Part shown: piece after piece, positions 42,572 through 51,170 of the stretch
How positions within the stretch are numbered: position 1 is the first letter of the stretch
Layout: each line of letters opens with the position of its first letter
Source: an uncultured Flavobacteriales bacterium
GTDB lineage: Bacteria > Bacteroidota > Bacteroidia > Flavobacteriales_D > Crocinitomicaceae
DNA: 64,000 nt
NCBI GenBank assembly: GCA_903939755.1
Contig: CAJAII010000014.1
Location: 1 to 64,000 of the forward strand
Direction of reading: 5' to 3'
Notes under the pieces: model-generated
Told to the model about the DNA's origin: nothing
What the model saw: the letters and a program-made list of their open reading frames with translations, nothing else
Databases searched by the model: none
Translations under genes and position numbers: made by a program

Positions 42572-43121
42572 AGCTCTGGGATACGATTTCTCTTAATTTA
42601 CCTCGGCATTTTGCTGCTTGAGACTTAGCACTTTTATCACCGGAGAAGTTCAACAAACCAGCTATTTTCTCCATGCTATAATGCATAAAATATTGCATGT
42701 GAAGTAAGTCAAAACATTGTTTTCCTGTATCCTTCATTTTTTCGAGCGCAGTTTCAATTGCGGAAATTCGATCTTCCTTTTCTGCGCTAAACTCTAAATC
42801 TTTAAACCAATCCACTATGTTCGCATCAAAATCGTCTGCATTCAATAACTGATTTTTTGAATCCTTTCGATGCCTTGTTAACAGTTGATTTCTGCAAATA
42901 GAATTTAAATAGGTCTGTATGCTACACGACAATTGAAAATCAGGTTTCTTCACATTTTCCAATAAAACAATGACAGCATCTTGATAGACATCCTGAATTA
43001 CTTCATGATCCTTATGTATTTTAGACATAAACCGCATGGCATATGGCCTATGGTCGTTGTAGACCTGCCCAAAATATCGATCATCATTTCTGAGTCGAGT
43101 AACTTTCTCAATATCTGTCAT
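42558..43121 (-). CDS. ECF-type RNA polymerase sigma factor
   Basis: A 187-residue sigma-70 family protein. Region 2 lies at about 15-80 (DRYFGQVYNDHRPYAMRF, then QDVYQDAVIVLLE). Region 4 lies at about 125-180 with a helix-turn-helix (MEKIAGLLNFS, then AAKCRGKLREIV). There is no region 3, as usual for ECF factors. It forms a translation-coupled pair with the membrane gene. A GGTTTCCTT sequence 65-73 bases upstream may be its own promoter, similar to the motif before 37547, 38917 and 24446. Confidence 0.87.
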   Translation of the reverse strand: MTDIEKVTRLRNDDRYFGQVYNDHRPYAMRFMSKIHKDHEVIQDVYQDAVIVLLENVKKPDFQLSCSIQTYLNSICRNQLLTRHRKDSKNQLLNADDFDANIVDWFKDLEFSAEKEDRISAIETALEKMKDTGKQCFDLLHMQYFMHYSMEKIAGLLNFSGDKSAKSQAAKCRGKLREIVSQSYAKN

Positions 43122-43166
43122 TTTTCAAAAAATACAAGGACTAAGTTAGTGAAAAGAAACTACATG

Positions 43167-43194
43167 GCTTCAACTATTTAGGCGCAAGGAAACC
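43167..43194 (-). promoter_or_regulatory. Possible autoregulatory ECF promoter
   Basis: On the minus strand GGTTTCCTT starts at 43194, one base different from the GGTTACCTT core of the other copies. It lies 73 bases before the sigma start codon. ECF genes commonly autoregulate; this fit is weaker than for the others. Confidence 0.35.
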
Positions 43195-43284
43195 CTAAAG
43201 CGCAATCACGCAGTATCCGTTCATTTCTGTAAATAAAAGTTTTATTAGTTCTATAATTTCCGGAAGAATGGAAAATTAGCATCT

Positions 43285-43536
43285 TTAAATTACTTCGAAA
43301 GTCCAAGTATAGTTAGTGTAAATAAAGTCTCTTCCTCCTTCTTTATTAGTTATCTTGGCATAAATTTTAAATCTTGTGCCAAGTGGATACTTCAACAATT
43401 TCCGAGAACACTCGACCATCATTTCCGTACTATAAATTCCTTGGCCTGAAATTGGCCTAATGTGTGATGGGGTAGTTGATTTAACCCTTGGATTAAAACT
43501 TTCCACTATTATATACGCATAATCGGAACTATTCAT
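43285..43536 (-). CDS. Small hypothetical protein
   Basis: An 83-residue protein with beta-rich composition, Thr/Tyr-rich at the end, and no signal peptide or recognised motif. It lies 163 bases upstream of the sigma start and points the same way. The composition looks coding but there is no family support. Confidence 0.5.
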   Translation of the reverse strand: MNSSDYAYIIVESFNPRVKSTTPSHIRPISGQGIYSTEMMVECSRKLLKYPLGTRFKIYAKITNKEGGRDFIYTNYTWTFEVI

Positions 43537-43640
43537 ATTCTAAAAATTTAATAATGGAATGTTTAGTAGTATAGATTAATTCTAATACCTGTTATTTGAT
43601 TTTCACCATATCTATACCAATGAATATTTTACAAAGTGTT

Positions 43641-44090
43641 TTACTCCTTGCTAATAAAATTTAATGCTGCCGTGCTTCCTGACATCTTAAACTCATATGT
43701 TTCTGTATCACATGTAGTATCATTTACTCTTACTTTCACAGAGCTACATGCTTTAAAGTCGGCAAGACAGTTTGCATTTAATAAGTTTTCAATAAAAAAT
43801 ACATTATCTTTATCTGAAGAAGTACTAGCATCATATGAATATTTCTTATACACACCATTGACCATAAAAGATAAGTCTACAGTTAAATTTTCATCACATG
43901 TATATCCACCACCTATATAAAAAGAAATTTCACCATCAATATTTTCAAGTTTAAGCCAAGATCCATCATCTTCCGCTGTATAAGCAATCTTATATGGGTC
44001 ATCAAATCCATTGTCTATAGTTTTATATGTCCATTGTGCACTTGCCGTATAGCTTAGAACTAAGCCTAACGTTAATAGTATAGTTTTCAT
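43641..44090 (-). CDS. Exported hypothetical protein
   Basis: A 149-residue protein with a clear signal peptide ending at TASAQ. The mature domain has six cysteines, likely paired, within a beta-rich sequence and Gly-rich turns (FYIGGGYTC). No family is recognised. It is divergent from the gene at 44372; the shared upstream region contains element copy C. Confidence 0.65.
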   Translation of the reverse strand: MKTILLTLGLVLSYTASAQWTYKTIDNGFDDPYKIAYTAEDDGSWLKLENIDGEISFYIGGGYTCDENLTVDLSFMVNGVYKKYSYDASTSSDKDNVFFIENLLNANCLADFKACSSVKVRVNDTTCDTETYEFKMSGSTAALNFISKE

Positions 44091-44123
44091 AATTTTAATT
44101 TACATCAAAAGTCTTTCTTACAA

Positions 44124-44219
44124 TTGACAATCCAAGTCAATTTAAAACACACACGAAAAAATAGTTTGACAACTCAAGTCAAATGCTTGGTGGGGTCAAT
44201 CTTATTGTTCTAATTTGCA
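44124..44219 (+). promoter_or_regulatory. Two-palindrome promoter element, copy C
   Basis: Palindromes TTGAC-N7-GTCAA lie at 44124-44140 and 44166-44182, 42 bases apart, followed by TTGG and TAATTTG as in the other copies. The element is about 150 bases before the gene at 44372 and fills most of the 281-base gap. Copies C and D are the most alike. Confidence 0.6.
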
Positions 44220-44371
44220 CTTAAATAATTTATTTAACTGAAAAACAGTTCTATAACTTTATTATTATGAAAGTGACATTTAATTGCTACTCAAAATAAT
44301 CTGATTAACTTAGAATGCGATATCTATAGATTTGGAAATGGGGAAATGTAAAATTTTAATTTCTTAGAAAA

Positions 44372-44797
44372 ATGAAGCAAGCGTTATGTATTTTCCTTTC
44401 ATTAGTATCTCTACATTCCTTTTCTCAAGACTTAAATGATCTGGGGATTCTATCATTTGATCAAACTAAAAAAATGAATTCCTCTCCTCCATGTGAGGAA
44501 ACAACTAATAAATATCTTCAATATTGTGTTGAAGATGGCAGTAATATTTGTTATACATTTAATAATAATCAAAAGTTAAATGGAATAATTTTTATGACTC
44601 CTTATGGGACAAAATCACAAGCTGAAAGGGCATTCGAAAACGATGTTTTGGAATTTTCAAACAACGTTGGTAAACAGGCAATTAATAAAAATGGTAAGAC
44701 GTTCTTTTCAGTGACATCTGAATTAGGAGCGACATTTGAAGTAACTAACTTTAATGGTACATTTTATGTAATCTTTAGTTCATTGCTTTTGAATTAA
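44372..44797 (+). CDS. Exported hypothetical protein
   Basis: A 141-residue protein with a signal peptide ending near FSQ. The mature part has two or three cysteines and a mixed alpha/beta pattern. It belongs to no family I recognise. It is the first gene after element copy C and is followed 83 bases later by the FISUMP gene. Confidence 0.6.
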   Translation: MKQALCIFLSLVSLHSFSQDLNDLGILSFDQTKKMNSSPPCEETTNKYLQYCVEDGSNICYTFNNNQKLNGIIFMTPYGTKSQAERAFENDVLEFSNNVGKQAINKNGKTFFSVTSELGATFEVTNFNGTFYVIFSSLLLN

Positions 44798-44879
44798 TAT
44801 TAATTCCCTAACATGAATTTAAAGTGTCATAAAAAAATCAAATCTCTAAAATCGAATAAGTTTCAAAAATTATTTACAA

Positions 44880-45635
44880 ATGATTAAAGCGCAGAAAAAT
44901 CATATCCCAACAATTATATTTTTATGTTTTTTTCTTAATTTCTATTGTCAAAATTTACCATATGTGAAAATTGGAGACCAAGAATGGTCTCAAAAAAACG
45001 CAGAAATAGTTGAATTTAGAAATGGCGAAAAAATATTAGAGATAAAAACTAAGGAAGATTGGATTAATGCTGGCAACAGAAAGGAGCCTGCTTGGTGTTA
45101 TTATCAATTCGATGAAAACAACGCATTTTTAGGTAAATTATACAATTATTTTGCCATTTCGGACTCAAGAAATATCGCTCCTAATGGTTGGAAAGTTCCG
45201 ACATTTTTTGATTATTATAATTTAATTATAGCGATTGATCCTTTATGTTCAAAAAAGGATTTTGAGAAAAATGGTAGTTTGGCAGGTGGATCAATAAAAA
45301 TGAAAGAGCTTTCTAATAATTCTCAATTTACATGCCAGCAAATCAATTCAGATTTCAATGCAATCCTTGCTGGAGGTTACGCTCCATCAATAAATTATCC
45401 TGAAAGTGATTGGGTCAAAGTAGGTGAAAAGGCAATGTTTTGGTGCTTAACAGATTGGGTTAAAATTTTGGATTTTTTTGATGATATCAATGTAGATGAG
45501 CAAAAGAATAATATATCATCTGAAAAAATGGCAAACAAAGCCATTGTAGTAAGACTAAAAAACTACAACTGCTTTATTGACGCTGATGATGATCCAAAAA
45601 TAAATGGTTATTATTTGCGATTCATAAAAGATTAA
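44880..45635 (+). CDS. Exported FISUMP-domain protein
   Basis: A 251-residue exported protein with the FISUMP (Fibrobacter succinogenes major paralogous) pattern. A KIGDQEW start leads to GKLYNYFA, IAPNGWKVPT, an AGGYAP segment, then FWCLTDW and a final YYLRFIKD. Such domains occur in surface and lipoproteins of Bacteroidota and are of unclear role. The signal ends near FYCQ. A hairpin overlapping the stop (45634-45653) may terminate the transcript. Confidence 0.75.
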   Translation: MIKAQKNHIPTIIFLCFFLNFYCQNLPYVKIGDQEWSQKNAEIVEFRNGEKILEIKTKEDWINAGNRKEPAWCYYQFDENNAFLGKLYNYFAISDSRNIAPNGWKVPTFFDYYNLIIAIDPLCSKKDFEKNGSLAGGSIKMKELSNNSQFTCQQINSDFNAILAGGYAPSINYPESDWVKVGEKAMFWCLTDWVKILDFFDDINVDEQKNNISSEKMANKAIVVRLKNYNCFIDADDDPKINGYYLRFIKD

Positions 45636-45653
45636 TTAGCACCAATGCTAATT
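45634..45653 (+). terminator. Hairpin at end of FISUMP gene
   Basis: AATTAGCA (45634-45641) pairs with TGCTAATT (45646-45653) around a four-base loop, overlapping the stop codon. There is no long T-run, so it is a possible terminator for either convergent transcript. Confidence 0.4.
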
Positions 45654-45722
45654 TGTCATTCAACAATTCAAATAAAATTATACTGTTTATTCAAAGTATA
45701 ACTCCAAACTGATGGCCTTAAG

Positions 45723-46295
45723 TTAAAAAGCCCGAACAGCCCGAACATAGTAGCTTTGACTCTTATCGTTGGTGAACTGTACCTCTGCGCCGAAATCCTG
45801 CCTCAATGCAACGTTGGCATCGTACTCCGTAGAACTCCAATAGCTGAGACCCGCAAAACCGCCAATAGCAACTTTATTTATACACAATTGGTTTAACTGA
45901 TTTTGACTTGGTAAAAACCAATCACTGTAGCCACCCAATACTAAATCCCCACAGAGTCGTGCTGCTATCCCTGGTGTGTTACATCCATACATTATGTCTT
46001 CGGTGTTAAAGTTGCCATTCCAAATTCCATCTGCCCCTGAAATTAATGTGCCGCTACAACCCCACGGTGCTTGTCCTTGGTGGCTCGGTGCTACTATTAA
46101 TCCGTGTGGCACATTTGCATCATAATCAAACTCTCCAGGTTGACGAACATAGGCAACTATTCCCCCTTGGTAGCTTTGACCAATAACGACAGTTGGTGGT
46201 GGTGGTGGCGTTGGTGTATTTTCTTCTTTCTTACAAGACACAAACAAAGTAACTATCAGTGATGTATTTAAAATTAAAGTTCTAAATGTTTTCAT
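45723..46295 (-). CDS. Lipoprotein with DUF1566-type domain
   Basis: A 190-residue lipoprotein: lipobox LFVSC (Cys21) and a Pro-rich spacer, then a DUF1566 / Lcl-like domain. It shows GGYSDWFLPS, a YWSSTEYD segment and a final YYVRAVRAF. This is a relative of the FISUMP fold next door, pointing the opposite way. These modules are usually surface-exposed and of unknown ligand. It is divergent from the T9SS gene at 46580, with element copy D between them. Confidence 0.8.
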   Translation of the reverse strand: MKTFRTLILNTSLIVTLFVSCKKEENTPTPPPPPTVVIGQSYQGGIVAYVRQPGEFDYDANVPHGLIVAPSHQGQAPWGCSGTLISGADGIWNGNFNTEDIMYGCNTPGIAARLCGDLVLGGYSDWFLPSQNQLNQLCINKVAIGGFAGLSYWSSTEYDANVALRQDFGAEVQFTNDKSQSYYVRAVRAF

Positions 46296-46360
46296 ATTGC
46301 CTAGTTTTTTAGAATTAAATTAAGGTGAGAATTAATTTTTTTCAAAGCTCTTAATTCCCT

Positions 46361-46456
46361 TTGACAATCCAAGTCAATTTAAAACATATACGAAAAAATA
46401 GTTTGACAACTCAAGTCAACCGCTTGGTGAGGTCAATGTTATTGTTCTAATTTGCA
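46361..46456 (+). promoter_or_regulatory. Two-palindrome promoter element, copy D
   Basis: Palindromes lie at 46361-46377 and 46403-46419, 42 bases apart, followed by TTGG and TAATTTG. It precedes the T9SS cargo gene at 46580 by about 125 bases. The two inner halves of the palindromes are identical to those of copy C. Confidence 0.6.
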
Positions 46457-46579
46457 TCTATTATTTTTTTACTTAAACCGATTACATACCTTAATAAGAT
46501 AGTGCGAGCTTAGTTAACCAATTTAAAACGTTAGCTTTGAGTGTTTTATATGCATTTTGAACTTAATTGATTTGGCAAC

Positions 46580-47104
46580 ATGAGATTTTTTATTATTATT
46601 TTATCGATTATGTTGCTTTCCGCTTCCTATGCTCAGACGAATTTAAGGGTAATGTCAAGCGCAGGACGGATGGCAAAAAATCTAAACCCAGTAGTTTTTG
46701 GACCGAATTATAGCTTGTCCTACACAGTAGGTGAGCCGTTTATCTACACGGGAACCTTGGTGTCCAACAAACGATTTTTTAATGGTTTCCAACAACCTGA
46801 TGCCATGATTCCGATTGGATCAGGTGTGGTTGCTCAAATGCCAACGCAGCCCATATTTAAAATATATCCCAATCCTTTTGATCATTTTTCCATTATTGAA
46901 GCACCAAAGGAATATGAAGAGTTGGAATTAAAACTGCAACTCATTGATCCTAACGGTAAGTTAGTAATGGAAGAAATCATGTTGGGTGCAAGACACAAAA
47001 CAGACTATTCCAGTAACCTTGAACCAGGTACTTATTTTTTAAACATCTACCACATTACCGGGGAATTCATTCAACAAGTTAAACTCATTAAAATAATACC
47101 ATAA
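46580..47104 (+). CDS. T9SS C-terminal sorting-domain protein
   Basis: A 174-residue exported protein. Signal peptide ends near SYAQ. The last 80 residues form a type A sorting domain: an IYPNPF segment, a beta strand with DPNGKLV and a final GTYFLNI then KLIKI. It should be secreted to the cell surface through the type 9 system. The front part is a small Gly/Tyr-rich beta module (LSYTVGEPF, then FNGFQQP). It is translationally close to the collagen-like gene two bases on. Confidence 0.85.
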   Translation: MRFFIIILSIMLLSASYAQTNLRVMSSAGRMAKNLNPVVFGPNYSLSYTVGEPFIYTGTLVSNKRFFNGFQQPDAMIPIGSGVVAQMPTQPIFKIYPNPFDHFSIIEAPKEYEELELKLQLIDPNGKLVMEEIMLGARHKTDYSSNLEPGTYFLNIYHITGEFIQQVKLIKIIP

Positions 47105-47106
47105 AA

Positions 47107-48408
47107 ATGAAAAAAATAGTAGGTTTATTTTTTCTTTGTGTCGCCTTTTTATCCATACAAGGAATCAGCTATGCACAGTCTGGTGCGCCAAACGGAATCA
47201 ATTACCAAGCGGTAATCAGAAACAACCAGGGTACCTTGGTTGCCAATTCTCCTGTAGCGATTCGAATAAACATTCGTCAAAATTCCGCATCGGGAATTGT
47301 CATATTCTCAGAAAAACACTTGGTTACGACCACGCAATATGGCTTAGTGAATTTTGTGATTGGAACAGGAACGTTTTTAGGACTTGGTGGTCCTTTTGCT
47401 AGTATTAATTGGGGAAATGGTCCTTACTTCTTGGACTTAGGTGTGGCTTTTTCAGGTTTACCAAATCCAACAACGTACATGGCTTATGGTACCCAACAGA
47501 TGATGAGCGTTCCTTATGCATTATATGCAAAGTCTTCAGGTAACTTATTAAACCAATGGAAATATGGGGTAGGAGTCCCAGCGGTAAGTTTAGGCACTAT
47601 AGGGGATTACTATCTTGACACCGCCACAGGAAATGTATACAATAAAAATAGTGCAACCTCTTGGATCTTAATCTCCAATATTATCGGGCCTCAAGGTCCA
47701 ATTGGTCTTGATGGTGCTCAAGGAATTCAAGGTGTGCCAGGACCAACGGGTGCTGTAGGGGCAACGGGTCCAATTGGATTGACAGGTCCACAAGGAATTT
47801 CGGGTACTTCTCCTGAAACGTTAATTCCAACGAATGTATACCTATTAGCAATGTCATCGACTTACACCGTTCCAGCAGGGTCCATTGCTAAAATTTCAAA
47901 TATTATCACTAGTTCACCTTCTGGTTTTGGGGCTTGTATAATTACAATAAATGGAACAACAATTTACATTGCAGACGGTCAATACTATCAATCAAACAAT
48001 CAAGGTCACCAAGAATCAGAAAAATATCATTTAATTAATGGTGAAATCTGGTTGCCTTCAGGAACAATCATTGGAGTCCCAAATGGAAATATTAGTTTCG
48101 CTAGCATCCAAGAATTCGCTAATCCAGCTGGATTTATAGTTAAACTTGTGACATCATCAGACATTGTCCCGGCAAATAAAAAATGGAGAATAATGTCTTT
48201 TCTACCTAGTACCGCTATCGGTACGACAATGCAATATTTATTCAAAATAAATAATATAACCCTTGTCGGTGGTTATGGGATGAATACAGGAAGTTCACCT
48301 GAAGACCGATTAAATAGGTCAATAATTGATGGTTCTGTTTGGTTGCCGTCACAAACATCATTATCCCCATTTACAGGTATATATGGAATAGTAGTTTTGG
48401 AATACTAA
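47107..48408 (+). CDS. Exported collagen-like protein
   Basis: A 433-residue exported protein with signal peptide ending near SYAQS. An N-terminal beta domain (about 30-140) is typical of Bacteroidota surface proteins (INYQAVIRN, then PYFLDLGV). A short collagen-like region of about 12 Gly-x-y triplets (about 196-240) is followed by a C-terminal beta-rich globular domain. Such proteins form trimeric surface or tail-fibre-like structures. It follows the T9SS cargo gene immediately and is likely in its operon. Confidence 0.8.
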   Translation: MKKIVGLFFLCVAFLSIQGISYAQSGAPNGINYQAVIRNNQGTLVANSPVAIRINIRQNSASGIVIFSEKHLVTTTQYGLVNFVIGTGTFLGLGGPFASINWGNGPYFLDLGVAFSGLPNPTTYMAYGTQQMMSVPYALYAKSSGNLLNQWKYGVGVPAVSLGTIGDYYLDTATGNVYNKNSATSWILISNIIGPQGPIGLDGAQGIQGVPGPTGAVGATGPIGLTGPQGISGTSPETLIPTNVYLLAMSSTYTVPAGSIAKISNIITSSPSGFGACIITINGTTIYIADGQYYQSNNQGHQESEKYHLINGEIWLPSGTIIGVPNGNISFASIQEFANPAGFIVKLVTSSDIVPANKKWRIMSFLPSTAIGTTMQYLFKINNITLVGGYGMNTGSSPEDRLNRSIIDGSVWLPSQTSLSPFTGIYGIVVLEY

Positions 48409-48503
48409 TGAATTCAACCACAATTAGTGGTAATTTAGTTGCTCGTTTTGGACAACATGATTTAGAAAAGCATACTTATCTTTTGAGCGAAATTAATAAA
48501 TAA
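48408..48503 (+). CDS. Possible 31-residue peptide
   Basis: A short frame whose ATG overlaps the collagen-like gene's stop (TAATG), giving 31 residues with a charged C-terminal helix (DLEKHTYLLSEINK). It ends nine bases before the next gene start. No family is recognised. It may be a coupled small peptide or a remnant; the case rests on position only. Confidence 0.3.
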   Translation: MNSTTISGNLVARFGQHDLEKHTYLLSEINK

Positions 48504-48511
48504 GAGAAACC

Positions 48512-48721
48512 ATGAAAAAACCTTCGGACCGTCGAGCATATCGCAAGCATATTGTTCTAATCAAAAACAAATATATCCCCGTTAAAGATTGGTATCGCGA
48601 TAATGCTGCATTCTTTCAGCATATAAATGGTGTGCCAACATCAGAGCAGATAGGTGTAGTACTTATAGCAAGAAGTTATGGAAGGTTTGATTCAGAAACA
48701 GAGGTAATTTATAGAAAATGA
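48512..48721 (+). CDS. Small hypothetical protein
   Basis: A 69-residue basic protein without signal peptide, of no recognised family. The stop overlaps the start of the next gene by four bases (ATGA), so it is translated together with the glycosylase-fold protein. A role as an accessory to that enzyme is possible. Confidence 0.55.
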   Translation: MKKPSDRRAYRKHIVLIKNKYIPVKDWYRDNAAFFQHINGVPTSEQIGVVLIARSYGRFDSETEVIYRK

Positions 48722-49398
48722 AGAATAATTATGTTGAACATCCGTGGTTAAAGGATTATCCCATTCTGCCCAAACACAAGCATTTGATTATTGGCACTCA
48801 TCCTCCTATGCCTTACAATGGAAAAATCCATTTTTATTATGGTAACATGAATGAATTTTGGAGATTTTTGGAAAGGGCTTATGGAGAATCAATATTCTTT
48901 AATTCTCAAGGTCAACCTGAATTAAATTCAATTTTGAATTGGTTGGATAATAAGGACATTGCCCTTACGGATATGTTGCAATACACCTGTAATTCCTTTA
49001 GTACTGATACAGAGATGGAGATTAATTCCGATGAACAATTTAATCAAGACCTACAACTTTGGTTGGAAAATAGCAATATTGAAAACATCTTCTTTACCAG
49101 TTTTTCAAATGGAAAGAGCGCCTACGGATTATTCAGAAAATGGTACAAAAAAACATTTCGTATACGCCTGCCCGATGGAAAAGAGGTTATTGATCAAGGG
49201 AATTCAATTAATATAGAGATTAACGGGCGTAAGATTCGCTTATTTATGCTATATTCTCCATCTCCAGCCGCTAGGAGAGGTATTCCTAGTTCCTTACCCT
49301 TTATTAAATGGCTTTCATTAAATCCAACTCTTGAAATTCCAACAGATGCTTTCCGTATTTATTGGTATAAGGAATATTTTAAATCTATTGTAAACTGA
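48718..49398 (+). CDS. Uracil-DNA-glycosylase-fold protein
   Basis: A 226-residue soluble protein of the UDG superfamily. The first motif is LIIGTHPPMPY, then FYYGNMNEFWRFL, with the DMLQ segment and a terminal SPSPAAR loop that resembles the DNA-binding/intercalation loop. The G-T-x-P-P and Y-Y-G-x-x-N-x-F-W pattern is typical of a Bacteroidota branch of unknown substrate. It could be a base-excision enzyme, possibly for a modified base, given the McrBC system upstream (inference). Confidence 0.75.
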   Translation: MKNNYVEHPWLKDYPILPKHKHLIIGTHPPMPYNGKIHFYYGNMNEFWRFLERAYGESIFFNSQGQPELNSILNWLDNKDIALTDMLQYTCNSFSTDTEMEINSDEQFNQDLQLWLENSNIENIFFTSFSNGKSAYGLFRKWYKKTFRIRLPDGKEVIDQGNSINIEINGRKIRLFMLYSPSPAARRGIPSSLPFIKWLSLNPTLEIPTDAFRIYWYKEYFKSIVN

Positions 49399-49399
49399 T

Positions 49400-49445
49400 C
49401 GAAATGCGATATGAGTAGGAAACTAAAATACTTTAAAAAATGAAA
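49400..49445 (+). repeat. Leader repeat before 49440
   Basis: About 46 bases ending at the start codon match 51171-51216 with four mismatches, including GAAATGCGATAT and TAGGAAA. The two downstream genes encode unrelated exported proteins, so the shared leader is not simple gene duplication. It may carry a common promoter or RNA signal. Confidence 0.5.
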
Positions 49446-49793
49446 AAGATATTTGTATTACTTCTTTGTGTGTGTTCTTTCTCTAGTGCATTTTCACAAA
49501 TAACAGGCGTCCTGGTAAATCCTCAACTTTCTCCACAGATTTTTTATAGAAACTTCGATAATATTTTTATGGTTGGGGGCATCGATTTATATAATATAAA
49601 ATTAACCTCATCTCCTGCGTGTAAAATCGAAAAAGTCTTTTGGTTAGACAATGAAACAAAATTACCTTGTTTTAAAATTTCCGATATTCCTGAAACTAAT
49701 CAGATTACCATAACTATTATGGGCACGGAAAAAGGTAAAAATGCAAGTTTTGGAACATATAGGTTTGCAGTAAGAAACACTGCTCCTAAGTAA
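49440..49793 (+). CDS. Exported hypothetical protein
   Basis: A 117-residue protein with a signal peptide ending near AFSQ. The mature part is beta-rich with two cysteines (SSPAC, LPC). No family is recognised. Its upstream leader is shared with the gene at 51211. Confidence 0.6.
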   Translation: MKKIFVLLLCVCSFSSAFSQITGVLVNPQLSPQIFYRNFDNIFMVGGIDLYNIKLTSSPACKIEKVFWLDNETKLPCFKISDIPETNQITITIMGTEKGKNASFGTYRFAVRNTAPK

Positions 49794-50104
49794 GGGGGGA
49801 ATTATAATTATCTAATTGCTCTATAACCATTGAAATCAATAAGTTATTTCTAAAAATAATTTCCGTGAAATGTTGCTAGGTTTAAAAGCGAGTTTTTGTA
49901 TTAGTTTCTTAGGTTTTCTAACAAAAAGTAACCAACCAAATAATTCCCCTTATGAACAAGTGTTTTGGAGCAAATATTTTTTTCAGGCACAAATGATGAT
50001 GAAAAATTAGTTTTCTAGACGTGTATTTTTATTGCAAAAAGCGTTAATTAAATAGGTGGATGGTTATCTAATTTTATCAGTAAAAAATATTCAAATATTA
50101 TACT
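49794..50104. other. Gene-free stretch with repeat
   Basis: About 300 AT-rich bases. It contains a degenerate repeat (49812-49908), of which 49829-49862 is identical in 50664-50697. TTATTTCTAAAAATAA (49844-49859) is a near-palindrome within it. No credible gene start is seen before 50105; a frame starting at 50056 overlaps the next gene and lacks support. Confidence 0.4.
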
Positions 50105-50413
50105 ATGGACTTTTTAAAAGAATTTATATTAATTTTCAACCAATTAATTATAATAATAGGACTCATAATTTGCTTATTAGGGTTGATTTCATTTATAATT
50201 GTTATTCGCAAAAAGTCCTTAAGTCCGAAAGAGAGGGTTTATCACCATCTTACCGGGACCTTTAATATTGTAATCTTTGGAGGGAGTATTTTAGGAATCA
50301 TTTACACTTATTATTTTCAAGAGGCAGAATTAGACTGGATACAATTTTGCCTGTCTTTAGTTTTTTTAATTAGTGGAATATTAACAAATCTAATTACTAG
50401 AAATAAAATATAG
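50105..50413 (+). CDS. Small membrane protein
   Basis: A 102-residue protein with three hydrophobic segments (about 8-33, 50-68, 76-95) and a short basic loop after the first. It belongs to no recognised family. It is preferred over an overlapping frame beginning at 50056, which has less membrane-like and less regular composition. Confidence 0.5.
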   Translation: MDFLKEFILIFNQLIIIIGLIICLLGLISFIIVIRKKSLSPKERVYHHLTGTFNIVIFGGSILGIIYTYYFQEAELDWIQFCLSLVFLISGILTNLITRNKI

Positions 50414-50811
50414 TTTGATAGGAAATAATCCACCTTTCCCTTGTTTAAAGCAGGGCTAATTCAAATATAGGTTTATTTTTGGTATGCATATTTACTAATA
50501 TAATTAGATTCAACCATTAAATTCAAGTATTGTTACATAACTATATTTAGAAAAAGCATTCAATTACTAGGGATCCTTATTTATTTCTAAAAATAAATTC
50601 TTTAGTTATTTAATTATTTCGGAAGTAATTAAAGTTAGTCAATTAACTAATTGCTCAGTGAATATTGAAATCAATAAGTTATTTCTAAAAATAATTTTCC
50701 TGTGACTTGCTATTAATAAAAGCGAATTTTGGTATTTTATTTAATTGATTCCCTTAGAATTATCGCGTTTTCCCGATAATTCGTGGGTTTTCTTAGGAAT
50801 TCTTAGACACG
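50414..50811. other. Gene-free stretch with AT-rich palindromes
   Basis: About 400 AT-rich bases. Repeat partners of the upstream gap lie at 50581-50596 (TTATTTCTAAAAATAA) and at 50647-50740 (the longer copy). A short GC hairpin (ATTATCGCG and CGATAATTCG) lies near 50759-50783 and could terminate the XRE transcript. No gene is seen. Confidence 0.4.
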
Positions 50812-51051
50812 TTAATTAATATTTTCTTTTTCAATTTTAAAAAGTTCTTCGGGAGAAACTTCTAATGCTTCTGAAAGAGCAAAAAATACCTTCAAACTCA
50901 TATTCATAGAACCTTTTTCAATGAGTTGGATTGTCCTAACATCTATATCGCAAAGCGAAGCTAAACTGCTTTGAGTCAATTTTTTTTCACCTCTAATTTC
51001 CTTTATCTTTTGACCTATATTCTTTAGCTCGACATCAATTTTCTTAATCAC
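50812..51051 (-). CDS. XRE-family transcriptional regulator
   Basis: A short Cro/C1-type helix-turn-helix protein of about 79 residues from the GTG at 51051 (or the in-frame TTG at 51057). Longer frames back to 51153 would run through a perfect palindrome and are unlikely. The HTH runs from IGQKIKEIR through LTQSSLASLCDIDVRTIQLIEKG, the usual sequence of the family. The 28-base palindrome 28 bases upstream of the start is a natural operator for autoregulation. Confidence 0.7.
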   Translation of the reverse strand: MIKKIDVELKNIGQKIKEIRGEKKLTQSSLASLCDIDVRTIQLIEKGSMNMSLKVFFALSEALEVSPEELFKIEKENIN

Positions 51052-51078
51052 AATCAAAAGTGAACTATTACCTGAAAA

Positions 51079-51106
51079 AATAACACGAAATATATTTCGT
51101 GTTATT
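51079..51106. promoter_or_regulatory. Perfect 28-base palindrome, likely operator
   Basis: Each 14-base half (AATAACACGAAATA) is the exact reverse complement of the other, with no loop. It lies just upstream of the XRE regulator start and before the divergent gene at 51211. An operator for the dimeric XRE protein is the simplest reading. Confidence 0.65.
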
Positions 51107-51170
51107 AAATTATTCATTATTTTTGATGCTAATAAATGGAGTTTAGAGACCATTCAAACGGCGCACTATC

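Noticed and set aside
47690..47810. Short regular repeats that could look like a CRISPR array
   Set aside because: They are Gly-x-y codons of the collagen-like gene, not direct repeats with unique spacers.
50056..50265. A 69-codon frame overlapping the small membrane protein
   Set aside because: The frame beginning at 50105 has regular membrane helices; the two cannot both be read as typical genes.
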